DNA of 64,000 nucleotides, from NCBI RefSeq assembly GCF_001866665.1, contig NZ_MLYO01000031.1:62001-126000 (forward strand). Direction: 5' to 3'. The stretch is from Streptomyces monashensis (GTDB taxonomy: Bacteria; Actinomycetota; Actinomycetes; Streptomycetales; Streptomycetaceae). The notes beneath the pieces were generated by a model that was not told the origin of the DNA, ran no database searches, and saw only the letters and a list, made by a program, of their open reading frames with translations. Shown one piece after another: positions 50,644-58,795 of the stretch. Positions within the stretch are counted from its first letter, which is position 1, and the number at the start of each line of letters is the position of its first letter. The translations under genes were made by a program, and so were the position numbers.

Positions 50644-50889
50644 TCAGTGCAGCGTCCAGGTGTACTTGCCTCCGCCGACCCAGCGGACCACGTCGGGGTC
50701 GTCCATGTCGTGGATGGTGATGCCGTACGACGCGGCGGTCTCCAGTACGTCGGTGACGTTGCGGGCCGCACCGATCACCTGACCGTCGATCTCCATGATC
50801 CGGAAGGGCGGCTCACCCGGCTTGCCCGGGCACACCCCGAGCACCAGGACCCGCGGATGGGAGATGTGGGGAGCTGCTTGTTCGGTCAT
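50644..50889 (-). CDS. small conserved protein of unknown function
   Basis: An 81-residue protein with no family I recognise. It appears to be a mixed alpha/beta domain (RVLVLGVCPGKPGEPPFRIMEIDGQVIG, then DVLETAASYGITIHDMDDP and RWVGGGKYTWTLH). Codon bias fits its neighbours, so it is probably real. ATG at 50889 has no ribosome site, but TACGCT lies 7 bases upstream on the minus strand, which would make the message leaderless. It faces the GH16 gene and is divergent from the PHP-domain gene. Confidence 0.6.
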   Translation of the reverse strand: MTEQAAPHISHPRVLVLGVCPGKPGEPPFRIMEIDGQVIGAARNVTDVLETAASYGITIHDMDDPDVVRWVGGGKYTWTLH

Positions 50890-51013
50890 GCACATCAGCG
50901 TAGAACGCATCCGGGTCCGGGGTGATCCCGAGCGGTTTCGCCCGCGGCCGGCCGCAGGCGGTCGGTCGCCGCTCCCCGCGCCCCGTCGGCGCGTCTGCGG
51001 CAGCCTTGGTCGT

Positions 51014-52045
51014 GTGGAACCCGTCGCCGCGCTCGAGCGGATCGCCTTCCTCCTGGAGCGGTCGCTCGCACCCACCTATCGGGTGAAGGCCTTCCGTACG
51101 GCCGCCCGGACGCTGGCCGCGCTGCCCGAGGGCGAGGTCGCCGAGCGGGCGGCGGCCGGGACGCTGGAGGCGCTGAAGGGGGTCGGGCCGAAGACCGCGC
51201 AGGTGGTGCGGGAGGCGCTGGCCGGCCAGGTGCCCGGGTATCTCAGCGCACTGGAGCGGGAGGGCGGGGGCGTGCCCGCGCAGGGCGCCGGGGCGGGGCT
51301 GCGGGCGCTGATCCGGGGGGACTGCCACACCCACTCGGACTGGTCCGACGGCGGCAGCCCGATCGAGGAGATGGGGCGGGCGGCGGCCGCGCTCGGCCAT
51401 GAATGGACGGCACTGACCGACCACTCCCCGCGGCTGACCGTGGCCCGGGGCCTGTCGCCGCGGCGGCTGCGCGAGCAGCTGGACGTGGTGGCGGGGCTGA
51501 ACGCACGCTGGGCGCCGTTCCGGCTGCTCACCGGCATCGAGTGCGACATCCTCGACGACGGCTCGCTGGACCAGGAGCCGGAACTGCTGCGGCTGCTGGA
51601 CGTGGTCGTGGTGTCCGTGCACTCCAAGCTGCGGATGGACGCCCGCTCGATGACCCGGCGGATGGTGGCCGCCGTACGCGATCCGCACACGGACGTCCTC
51701 GGGCACTGCACCGGGCGCCTGATCACGGGGCGGGGACGGCCGGAGTCGGAGTTCGACGCGGACGCGGTGTTCGCCGCCTGTGCCGAGTCCGGTACGGCCG
51801 TGGAGATCAACAGCCGGCCCGAGCGGCTGGACCCGCCCCGCCGGCTGCTGCGCCGGGCCGTGGCGGCGGGGGTGCTGTTCTCGGTCGACACCGACGCGCA
51901 CGCACCGGGCCAGCTGGACTGGCAGATCCTCGGGTGCGCCCGGGCCGAGGAGTGCGCGGTGCGGGCCGAACGGGTGGTCACCACCTGGTCGGCCGACGAA
52001 CTGCTGGCCTGGACCCGTGAGGGCCGGATCCCGGCGCGGGCGTGA
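51014..52045 (+). CDS. PHP-domain phosphoesterase with N-terminal helix-hairpin-helix region
   Basis: A 343-residue protein. The first 85 residues carry a helix-hairpin-helix DNA-binding-like motif (TLEALKGVGPKTAQVVREAL), as in PolX. Residues 97-340 are a PHP domain with the metal ligands DCHTHSDWSDGG, ALTDHSP, GIECDIL, VVVSVHSK, HCTGRLI and SVDTDAHAP, all intact. There is no polymerase domain, so it looks like the C-terminal half of PolX on its own. It probably acts as a nuclease or phosphatase. GTG at 51014 is chosen because EPVAALERIAFLLE starts the family similarity; CAGCCT seven bases upstream could allow leaderless start. Confidence 0.85.
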   Translation: MEPVAALERIAFLLERSLAPTYRVKAFRTAARTLAALPEGEVAERAAAGTLEALKGVGPKTAQVVREALAGQVPGYLSALEREGGGVPAQGAGAGLRALIRGDCHTHSDWSDGGSPIEEMGRAAAALGHEWTALTDHSPRLTVARGLSPRRLREQLDVVAGLNARWAPFRLLTGIECDILDDGSLDQEPELLRLLDVVVVSVHSKLRMDARSMTRRMVAAVRDPHTDVLGHCTGRLITGRGRPESEFDADAVFAACAESGTAVEINSRPERLDPPRRLLRRAVAAGVLFSVDTDAHAPGQLDWQILGCARAEECAVRAERVVTTWSADELLAWTREGRIPARA

Positions 52046-52057
52046 GCGACGTGGAAA

Positions 52058-52091
52058 GCCCCGGCCGTGACGGGGGAATCACGGCCGGGGC
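52058..52091 (+). terminator. terminator of the PHP-domain gene
   Basis: A perfect 13-base stem (52058-52070 with 52079-52091) and an 8-base loop, 12 bases past the stop. Confidence 0.8.
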
Positions 52092-52205
52092 GGCCGGGCG
52101 GTGGGCGCGCAGTGCGGTCGTCTCCCGGCGGAGGAGTCCGCCACACCCACACTTGGTTCAACGGGCAACCGCCCCCGGGTGTTCCGGAGCTGTACGTGAC
52201 CCGTG

Positions 52206-53087
52206 TCACCGGGCGCCGGCGCCCGCCCCGGCGAATTCGGCGGTCCGCCGTACGGCCCCCGCCTCGATGAACTGCCGCAGGTCGGCCGTGAGCCGGTCCG
52301 CGTGTGTGGCGAACAGGCCGTGGCCGGCCCGGTCGTACACCTTCAGGGTGCCGTCCGGCACCAGCCGGGCCGCACGCTCGCCGGTGAGGGCCAGGGGCGC
52401 GGAGGCGTCATGGGTGCCGTGCACGACCAGCACCGGGAGGTCGAGGCCGGGCAGCTCGTCGGCGATGTCCAGGTCGGCGACCACCGCCCGGACCCCGGTC
52501 GAGGCGCGTGGCCCGGCGGCCAGGCAGAGGTCGATCAGATGGCCGACGTAGGCCGGCGAGACGGCGTTGTCCGGGAACTGGACGGCGAAGAAGTCGTCCG
52601 CGAGGAGGGTGTAGTAGGCGGGCCGGTCACGCCGGAACAGCTCCTCGTCGGCGCGGATGGCCTCGGGGTCGACGCCCTCGGGGAGGTTCGGGCAGCGGAC
52701 GATCCCGGGGCAGACCCCGGCGACGAGGGCGACGCGGTGCACGCGGGCGGTGCCGTGCCGGGTCACGCAGCGGACCACCTCGGCGGTGCCGACGGAGTGC
52801 CCGACCAGGGTGACCTCGTCGAGGTCGAGGTGGTCGAGCAGGCCGTGCAGGTCGTCGGCGAGGGTGTCGAGGTCGTAACCGGACCAGGTGTCGTCGGAGC
52901 GTCCGTGGCCGCGCCGGTCCAGGGCGACGCAGCGGAATCCGGCCTCGGCGAGCGGCAGGGTCTGGTACTCCCACATCTCGTGGCCGAGGTAGGCGCTGGC
53001 GACGAAGACGGCCACGGGGCCGGTCGCGGGGCCGTGGTCGGTGTAGTGCAGTCGGGTTCCGTCGACGGGGCTCTCGAAGTACGGCAT
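52206..53087 (-). CDS. alpha/beta hydrolase
   Basis: A 293-residue hydrolase. The nucleophile elbow is GHSVG with Ser98, and the acid and base are the aspartate in VVHGTHDASAP and the histidine in YDRAGHGLFATH. The oxyanion region VFVASAYLGHEMWE replaces the common HG motif. LDRRGHGRSD is the usual strand-4 signature seen in haloperoxidase-like and esterase members. Substrate unknown. It stands alone, facing the PHP gene. Confidence 0.9.
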   Translation of the reverse strand: MPYFESPVDGTRLHYTDHGPATGPVAVFVASAYLGHEMWEYQTLPLAEAGFRCVALDRRGHGRSDDTWSGYDLDTLADDLHGLLDHLDLDEVTLVGHSVGTAEVVRCVTRHGTARVHRVALVAGVCPGIVRCPNLPEGVDPEAIRADEELFRRDRPAYYTLLADDFFAVQFPDNAVSPAYVGHLIDLCLAAGPRASTGVRAVVADLDIADELPGLDLPVLVVHGTHDASAPLALTGERAARLVPDGTLKVYDRAGHGLFATHADRLTADLRQFIEAGAVRRTAEFAGAGAGAR

Positions 53088-53224
53088 GGGTGCCTCCGTA
53101 AGGTGCGGGGCCCTCGGGCCCGGGTGCGACGCTGCTCGGTCGCCCTGACATCACCGATGCTCCCCGGATCCCCCGCACGGGTCGATTACCCGCGACGTCA
53201 TCGCCCTCGGGCCCACGGCGCCGC

Positions 53225-54514
53225 TCAGCGCGGGGCGCGCTCGCGCAGGGCGGCGCGCCAGGCCGGCAGGCGGTCCTCGGGAAGGGGTTCGGGACGGCGG
53301 CCGCCGCTCGCGAAGAAGTCGGCCAGGGGGAGGATCGCGGCGCCGACGGTGACCGCGTCGGGGCCGAGCCGGCCGAGGTCGATGGTGACCCGGTCGGCCG
53401 GGTGGCGCAGCGCGTACGTCGCGGCGTGCCGGCGTACGGCGGGCAGGAAACGGGTGCCGAGCTGGAGCCCGGCCCAGCCGCCGACGATGATCCGCTCGGG
53501 CTGGAAGAGGTTGATCAGGTCGGACAGGCCCGCGCCGAGGTACTCGGCGGTCTCCTCCAGGACGGCGAGGGCCACCGGGTCGGGCGCGGTGCCCTCGGGC
53601 GGGTAGGCGGCGACGAGCATCGCGGTGAGCGCGGTCTCCTCGTCGGCAGGCTCGGGCGGCCGGCCGCCCTCCTCGCGCCAGCGGGCGAGCAGGGACTCGG
53701 CGCCCGCGTAGGCCTCCAGGCAGCCGGGCGCACCGCACCGGCAGCGCCGCCCGCGCACCCGGACCGTCAGGTGCCCCCACTCGACGGCGCGCCCGTGCTC
53801 CACCTCCGGCGTGACCAGGCAGGCACCGACGCCGGAGCCGAACAGGACGACGACGGCGTTGCGGGCTCCGCGTCCGGCGCCGAACCACATCTCGGCCTGG
53901 CCCAGGGTCTTGGCGCCGTTGTCGATGAAGTACGGGATCCCGTCCGGGAGCCGGGAGGCCGAGCGGAGCAGCCGCTCCAGCGGTACGGCGTCCCAGCCGA
54001 TGGTCTGGCCGTGCACGACGGCACCCCGGTCCGGGGTGTGCTCGACGATGCCGGGGACCCCGACACCGACGCCGAGCAGCCGCTCGGGAACGGCCCGTTC
54101 GGCGCCGAGGACCTCGGCGATGCCGTCGCGGATGTGGCCCGCGATCACCTCGACGTCGTAGCCCTGCGGCGTCAACGGGCGTTCCGTGCGCGCGAGTTCG
54201 GTCAGGGCCAGATCGAAGAGCTCGACGCGGACCCGGGTCTCGCCGACGTCGACGCCGATCATCTGTCCGCTGTGCGGGCTGACGCGCAGCAGGGTGCGCG
54301 GCCGGCCGCCGTCGGAGTCGACGCTGCCCGCCTCCTCGACCAGCCCGTCGGCGACCAGATCCGCGACGACGTTGCTCACCGAGCCGGAGCTCAGGCCCGT
54401 CGCGGGGCCCAGCTCGAACCGGCTGAGCGGGCCGTCGAAGTACAGCTTCTGCAACACGGCCGTGCGGTTGCCCCGCCTGAGGTCGCGTACCGTGCGCCCG
54501 TTCCGCCCCGCCAT
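53225..54514 (-). CDS. ROK-family transcriptional regulator
   Basis: A 429-residue repressor. The N-terminal winged helix (LRRGNRTAVLQKLYFDGPLSRFEL, GLSSGSVSNVVADLVADGLV) precedes a ROK sugar-kinase-like domain with the ATP-site pattern IGVDVGETRVRVE, the ROK zinc motif CRCGAPGCLEAYAG, and ERIIVGGWAGLQLG. ROK regulators respond to sugars or phosphosugars. No sugar genes lie next to it. A 23-base near-palindrome upstream is a likely self-operator. Confidence 0.92.
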   Translation of the reverse strand: MAGRNGRTVRDLRRGNRTAVLQKLYFDGPLSRFELGPATGLSSGSVSNVVADLVADGLVEEAGSVDSDGGRPRTLLRVSPHSGQMIGVDVGETRVRVELFDLALTELARTERPLTPQGYDVEVIAGHIRDGIAEVLGAERAVPERLLGVGVGVPGIVEHTPDRGAVVHGQTIGWDAVPLERLLRSASRLPDGIPYFIDNGAKTLGQAEMWFGAGRGARNAVVVLFGSGVGACLVTPEVEHGRAVEWGHLTVRVRGRRCRCGAPGCLEAYAGAESLLARWREEGGRPPEPADEETALTAMLVAAYPPEGTAPDPVALAVLEETAEYLGAGLSDLINLFQPERIIVGGWAGLQLGTRFLPAVRRHAATYALRHPADRVTIDLGRLGPDAVTVGAAILPLADFFASGGRRPEPLPEDRLPAWRAALRERAPR

Positions 54515-54533
54515 GCCGCTCCCTTCACAAACC

Positions 54534-54565
54534 CTGCCCGACCTGCAACATACTCCTTCGGGCAG
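54534..54565 (-). other. hairpin in the leader of the ROK gene
   Basis: CTGCCCGA faces TCGGGCAG with 16 bases between, 20 to 51 bases upstream of the ROK start. It may fold in the leader RNA or bind a protein. Confidence 0.35.
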
Positions 54566-54588
54566 TCGGAACGCGACTTTACCGCCGT

Positions 54589-54611
54589 CTTAGTTCACGA
54601 TCTGAGCTAAG
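54589..54611. promoter_or_regulatory. operator-like near-palindrome upstream of the ROK gene
   Basis: CTTAGTTCA-CGATC-TGAGCTAAG, one mismatch in nine pairs. A possible -10 box (TAAAGT on the minus strand) lies about 10 bases further on, so the site would overlap the -35 region. TTAG/CTAA ends recall operators of ROK/XylR regulators. Confidence 0.5.
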
Positions 54612-54691
54612 AGCGGCTCCGCCACGGAGCGGGGCGCCGACGGAGGCCGCAGCCGCCGCTGCGCCCCCACCGCGCGCCCCTCCCCCGCGGC

Positions 54692-57600
54692 TCAGCCCGC
54701 CGCGTACACGTCCTCGACGTAACGCCCGTCCGCCACCAGCGAGTTCAGCCAGCCGTCGGCGGCGGACCCGTCGGCGTCGTGGTTGCGTTCCCGGTACAGG
54801 GTACGGAACGCCTCGCGGACGCCGGGGGCCATGCGGGAGCCGTCACCGCAGACGTACACCCGGGCGCCCGCGTCGAGCAGGTCCCAGACCTCGTCGGCCT
54901 CGGCGGCGATGCGGTGCTGGACGAACAGGGCACCGTTCTCGGGCGCCGCGCTGAAGGCCGGGCGCAGCGAGACGGCACCGGCGGCCTCGGCGGCGGCCAG
55001 CTCGTCCGCGTGCAGGTAGTCGGCGTCGGGTGCGTCGCAGCCGAAGTACAGCAGCGCGGGCGGGAGTTCGGCGCCCGCGGCGCGGGCGGCGGCACGGTCG
55101 GCGACGGCCCCGCGGAACGGGGCGAGGCCGGTGCCGGCGGCGATCATGACGACCGGCGCCGAGCCGTCGATCCGGAATGCCTCGCGGCAGGGCTGGACCC
55201 GGGCGTACACGGTGTCGCCGGGCTTCAGGGCGGCGAGGTGGCCCGAGCCGGTGCCCCGGTAGCGGCCGCGGCCCGAGCGGGCGGGGGCGTCGAGCACGGA
55301 GACCATGAGGTCGACGTGGCGCGCGTCGGACGCCGGGGAGGACGACACCGAGTAGTGGCGCGGCTTGAGCGGGGTCAGCAGGTCGAGCAGGAGCGGCCAG
55401 CCGAGGGCGCCGCGCAGGGCCGGGTGGTCCTCGACCAGCTCCAGCAGGGTGCGCGGGTCGTCGTCGCCGAGCGCGGCGAGGGCGGCCCGCTCGGGCGGGC
55501 AGGGGTTGGCCTCGGCGAGCAGAGCCCGCTGCCGGCCGGTCGGGCGCTCCTGCAACTCGACGTGGTGAGTGAGCAATTGACGTACCGTCAGCGGGCGGTC
55601 GACGGCGAGGCCGTCGCGGCGCGGGCGGGTGGCGCGGATGTCCAGGACGGCGTCGGCGTCGAGGCCGAACGCGGCGAGCGCGCGGTCCACCGGCTCCGGC
55701 GCGTTGGCCGGGAGCACGGTGAGATGGTCGGCGGTGCGGTAGGTGACGCCCTCGGGCAGGGCGATGCGCAGGAACCGCTTGGTGCGCGCGTAGCCGGGCG
55801 CGGTCAGGTCGTGGGCCTCGGTCACCGTCATCGGGACCAGCTCGTGCCGCTCGGCGAGGGCGTCCAGCGGACCGCCGGCCAGGGTGCGGACCGCGTAGGC
55901 GTGGGCGGGTTCGTCCGTGGTCCGCGGCGCGGCGTCGGGGTCGCCGTACTCGGTCAGCAGGGCGGTGCGCAGCCGGGTGGTGAACTCCCGTACGGTGCCC
56001 GTGAGATCGCCGGAGGCGTCGGCGGCGGCGCGCTCGGTCAGCCTCGTCGCGCCGAGCTCGGCGAGGCGGGCGTCGACGCGGGTGGGGAAGTGCTGGTAGG
56101 TGGCCGCCCAGTTGCGGTCGCCGACGCCGAGGACGGCGTAGGTGACCCCGGTCAGGTCGGGGGCGGCGTCCAGGCGGGCGGCGAAGGCGGTCGCGTCGTC
56201 GGTGGGGCGGCCGTTGTAGGAGGCGGCGGTGATGACGACAGGCCGGTCGGTGGGCAGCCCGTCGGCGTACGCGTCCAGGGCGGCGACCTCGGTGGCACAG
56301 CCGACGGCGGCGGCCTCGTCGGCGAGCTGCGCGGCGAAGGCGCGGCAGGTGCCGTAGTTGCTGCCGTGCAGGAACAGGGCGGCGGTGCCGGGCCGGACGC
56401 GGGCCGGGAGCGTGTCCGGGGTCCGTGCGGCGTCCTCCTGCGGGGCCGCGGCGCCGGGCAGCGGGGCGTGGACGCGGTCGGCGGCGGTGCGCGGGGTCAG
56501 CGTGAGCGTGAAGCCCTCGGGCTTGAGGGTGAGGGTCTCCTTGACGTGCAGCTGGTAGTCGGCGTGGTCGTGCAGCCGGTAGCGGTGGACCAGCATGGCG
56601 AGCAGCATGGTGGCCTCGTGCAGCGCGAACTGCCGCCCGATGCAGGCGCGTTCGCCGGTGCCGAAGGGCTTGAAGGCGTGCACCGGGCGGGCCGCCTCCG
56701 CCTCGGCGGTGAACCGCTCGGGGTCGAAGCGCTCGGGGTTGTCGCCCCACACCGGCTGCCGGTGCAGCATCGGCGCCATGACGGTGACGGCCTGTCCGGC
56801 GCGCATCGGGATCCGGCCGCCGAGCAGGGTGTCCTCGCGGGCCCTGCGGCTGAAGGCGGCGGCCGTCGGCCACAGCCTCAGCGCCTCGTTGAGAACCTGG
56901 CGGGTGTAGGTGAGCCGGCCGATCTCGTCGTACGTCGGCTCCGGGTCGGCGTCGTCGCCCCACAGCGCGTCGGCCTCGCGCTGCACCAGGCGGAGCACGG
57001 CCGGGTTCTTGGCCAGGTAGTACAGGGCGAAGGACATCGCGCCGGAGGTCGTCTCGTGGCCGGCGATGAGGAAGGTGATGACCTGGTTGCGGATGTTGGC
57101 GGTGTCCAGGGTGGTGCCGTCGGCGGGGTGCGGGGCGCTGAGCATCAGGCCGAGCAGGTCCTCGGCGCCGCTCTGGTCCGTGCCGGCGCGGGAGGCGATC
57201 ACGTCGTCCACGACCTGCGCGAGGTAGTCGGCGTCGGCCCGGAAGGCCGCGTCGAGGGCGGAGTGGTCCTCGCCCGGGGTCCGGGCGAGCCGGGTCATGC
57301 TCCACTCCAGGCAGCGGACCATGGACTCCACGAAGGGGTGCGGCTCGGCGCGCTCGAAGGAGCCGAAGTCGTAGTCGAACCCGGCCAGGCCGATGGTGTC
57401 GAGGGTCATGCGGGTCATGTCGTCGGGCACGTTCACGGCCTCGCCGCTGCGGGCCGCGCGGTCCCAGGAGCCGATGAGCCGGCGGGCCACCTCGAGCATG
57501 ACGGGGTGGTAGGTGCGCATCGAGCCGAGCGCGAAGGCGGGCATCAGGATGTCGTGCGCCTTGGCCCAGTTGGGCTCATCGTTGTACGCCGTGAACAGGC

Positions 57601-57871
57601 CGTCGGCGGCGAACTCGCGCACGTTCTCCAGGGCGGGACCGATGTGCTTGGCGAACCGGTCCTCGTCGGCGAGGTCCGCGACGAGGTCGGCGTCGGCGAC
57701 GAACATCACGTCACGGCCGTGCAGCCGGCGCACCAGCACCGGGCCGTGGGCGCGCATCAGCTCCATGACCTGCTGGATCGGGGTGCGACCGGGGCCGGTG
57801 GCGGTGATGTCGACGACGGGGACGCCGGGCAGGGCCGCGGCCGGGTCGGGGTGCGGTGCGGTGGGGGGCAT
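54692..57871 (-). CDS. self-sufficient cytochrome P450 with fused reductase, CYP102 (P450 BM3) type
   Basis: A 1059-residue fusion. Residues 1 to about 470 are a P450 with the oxygen-binding helix AGHETTSGAMSF, the ExxR helix near NEALRLWPT and the heme loop FGTGERACIGRQFA. About 490-640 is a flavodoxin-like FMN domain (FLHGSNYGTCRAFAAQLADEAAA; TAASYNGRPTDDATAF). The rest is a ferredoxin-NADP reductase-like part with RHYSVSSSPA for FAD and MIAAGTGLAPFRG plus VYVCGDGSRMAPGV for NADPH. Its order and length match P450 BM3, a fatty-acid hydroxylase needing no partners. ATG at 57871 is chosen over an upstream in-frame start because GAAAGG lies near. It is divergent from a PAS-LuxR regulator. Confidence 0.95.
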   Translation of the reverse strand: MPPTAPHPDPAAALPGVPVVDITATGPGRTPIQQVMELMRAHGPVLVRRLHGRDVMFVADADLVADLADEDRFAKHIGPALENVREFAADGLFTAYNDEPNWAKAHDILMPAFALGSMRTYHPVMLEVARRLIGSWDRAARSGEAVNVPDDMTRMTLDTIGLAGFDYDFGSFERAEPHPFVESMVRCLEWSMTRLARTPGEDHSALDAAFRADADYLAQVVDDVIASRAGTDQSGAEDLLGLMLSAPHPADGTTLDTANIRNQVITFLIAGHETTSGAMSFALYYLAKNPAVLRLVQREADALWGDDADPEPTYDEIGRLTYTRQVLNEALRLWPTAAAFSRRAREDTLLGGRIPMRAGQAVTVMAPMLHRQPVWGDNPERFDPERFTAEAEAARPVHAFKPFGTGERACIGRQFALHEATMLLAMLVHRYRLHDHADYQLHVKETLTLKPEGFTLTLTPRTAADRVHAPLPGAAAPQEDAARTPDTLPARVRPGTAALFLHGSNYGTCRAFAAQLADEAAAVGCATEVAALDAYADGLPTDRPVVITAASYNGRPTDDATAFAARLDAAPDLTGVTYAVLGVGDRNWAATYQHFPTRVDARLAELGATRLTERAAADASGDLTGTVREFTTRLRTALLTEYGDPDAAPRTTDEPAHAYAVRTLAGGPLDALAERHELVPMTVTEAHDLTAPGYARTKRFLRIALPEGVTYRTADHLTVLPANAPEPVDRALAAFGLDADAVLDIRATRPRRDGLAVDRPLTVRQLLTHHVELQERPTGRQRALLAEANPCPPERAALAALGDDDPRTLLELVEDHPALRGALGWPLLLDLLTPLKPRHYSVSSSPASDARHVDLMVSVLDAPARSGRGRYRGTGSGHLAALKPGDTVYARVQPCREAFRIDGSAPVVMIAAGTGLAPFRGAVADRAAARAAGAELPPALLYFGCDAPDADYLHADELAAAEAAGAVSLRPAFSAAPENGALFVQHRIAAEADEVWDLLDAGARVYVCGDGSRMAPGVREAFRTLYRERNHDADGSAADGWLNSLVADGRYVEDVYAAG

Positions 57872-57944
57872 GACGCGACAACTGCCTTTCGCCGTAGCGG
57901 AGTACTCGCGGTAACCGAGCACTGGATCCAGCGTGGGCGACCGG

Positions 57945-57956
57945 TGGCACGTGCCA
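57945..57956. promoter_or_regulatory. palindrome between CYP102 and PAS-LuxR genes
   Basis: TGGCACGTGCCA, a perfect 12-base palindrome 74 bases upstream of the CYP102 start; a further TGGCAC follows six bases later. A candidate regulator site in the 276-base divergent gap. Confidence 0.5.
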
Positions 57957-58147
57957 GCGCCGTGGCACTACACGATCGCGCAGTCAAAACTCGGTTGCGG
58001 GGCTTGCGCCGGCCCGCGGGAGGCGTGCGGTTTGCCGCTGACCTGGGTTCTCGTCTTGGATGTGCGGGGATCGGCCGGCGGCGATCGACGAGCGTGGACC
58101 GACGAGCACGGACCGGCAGGGACGGCTCGACGCATCGGGAGGTGGAC

Positions 58148-58795
58148 ATGGACCTGGGGCGGGCCGACGCGGTGGTCTGGCGCAACCGGGCCCTGCTGGT
58201 CTTCGACCGGGTGTCGGTGCCGGTCGCGGTGTGCGACGTGTACGGCCAGGTGGTGCTGGCGAATCCCGCGATGGCGGCGGAGTGCGGTACGACGCCGGGG
58301 CGGCTGCGCGGCCGGGACGTGCTGGAGCTGTTCCGGCCGCAGGAGGCCGGGCAGGTGGAGCGGATCGCCCAGGCGCTGCGGCTGCGGCACCGCTCGCGCT
58401 ACCAGGTGTCGGTGCGCTGGCGCGCGCCCGGCGGGGCGGAGCGGTTCGGGGAGCTGACGGCGGACCCGGTCAGCGACACCGTGGACGAGACCCCGGCGCT
58501 GCTGGTGATGCTCCGGGTCCAGGGCGAGTGCGCGCCGCCCGAGCCGGAACCGGCACCGGTCACCCCGGTGGAGGGGCGGGTGCTGGCCCTGCTGGCGGGC
58601 GGCGCGAGCACGGCCGAGGCCGCCCGCGAACTGGGCCTCAGCAAGGACGGCGTCACCTACCACCTGCGCCGGCTGTCGGCCCGCTGGAGCGCGGCGAACC
58701 GGACCGAACTGGTCGCCCGCGCCTACGCGTCGGGCGTCCTCAGGCCGGGGGTGTGGCCGCCCCGGGCGCGGAGCAGGGCGCCGGAGACGGAGTAG
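58148..58795 (+). CDS. PAS-LuxR transcriptional regulator
   Basis: A 215-residue protein with an N-terminal PAS domain (about 15-125; RALLVFDRVSVPVAVCDVYGQVVLANPAM, GRDVLELFRP) and a C-terminal LuxR-type helix-turn-helix (about 140-200; VEGRVLALLAGGASTAEAARELGLSKDGVTYHLRRL). The size and order match the PAS-LuxR class best known from polyene regulators such as PimM. GGGAGG lies five bases upstream of the ATG. It is head-to-head with the CYP102 gene. The last 56 bases overlap the end of the DUF3626 gene on the other strand. Confidence 0.9.
   Translation: MDLGRADAVVWRNRALLVFDRVSVPVAVCDVYGQVVLANPAMAAECGTTPGRLRGRDVLELFRPQEAGQVERIAQALRLRHRSRYQVSVRWRAPGGAERFGELTADPVSDTVDETPALLVMLRVQGECAPPEPEPAPVTPVEGRVLALLAGGASTAEAARELGLSKDGVTYHLRRLSARWSAANRTELVARAYASGVLRPGVWPPRARSRAPETE

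Noticed and set aside
54779..57922. A plus-strand open frame of about 1000 codons opposite the CYP102 gene, in frame with the PAS-LuxR gene
   Set aside because: The text before 58148 is Gly/Val/Arg-rich with no family character and the PAS-LuxR gene has its own ribosome site. It is an antisense shadow.
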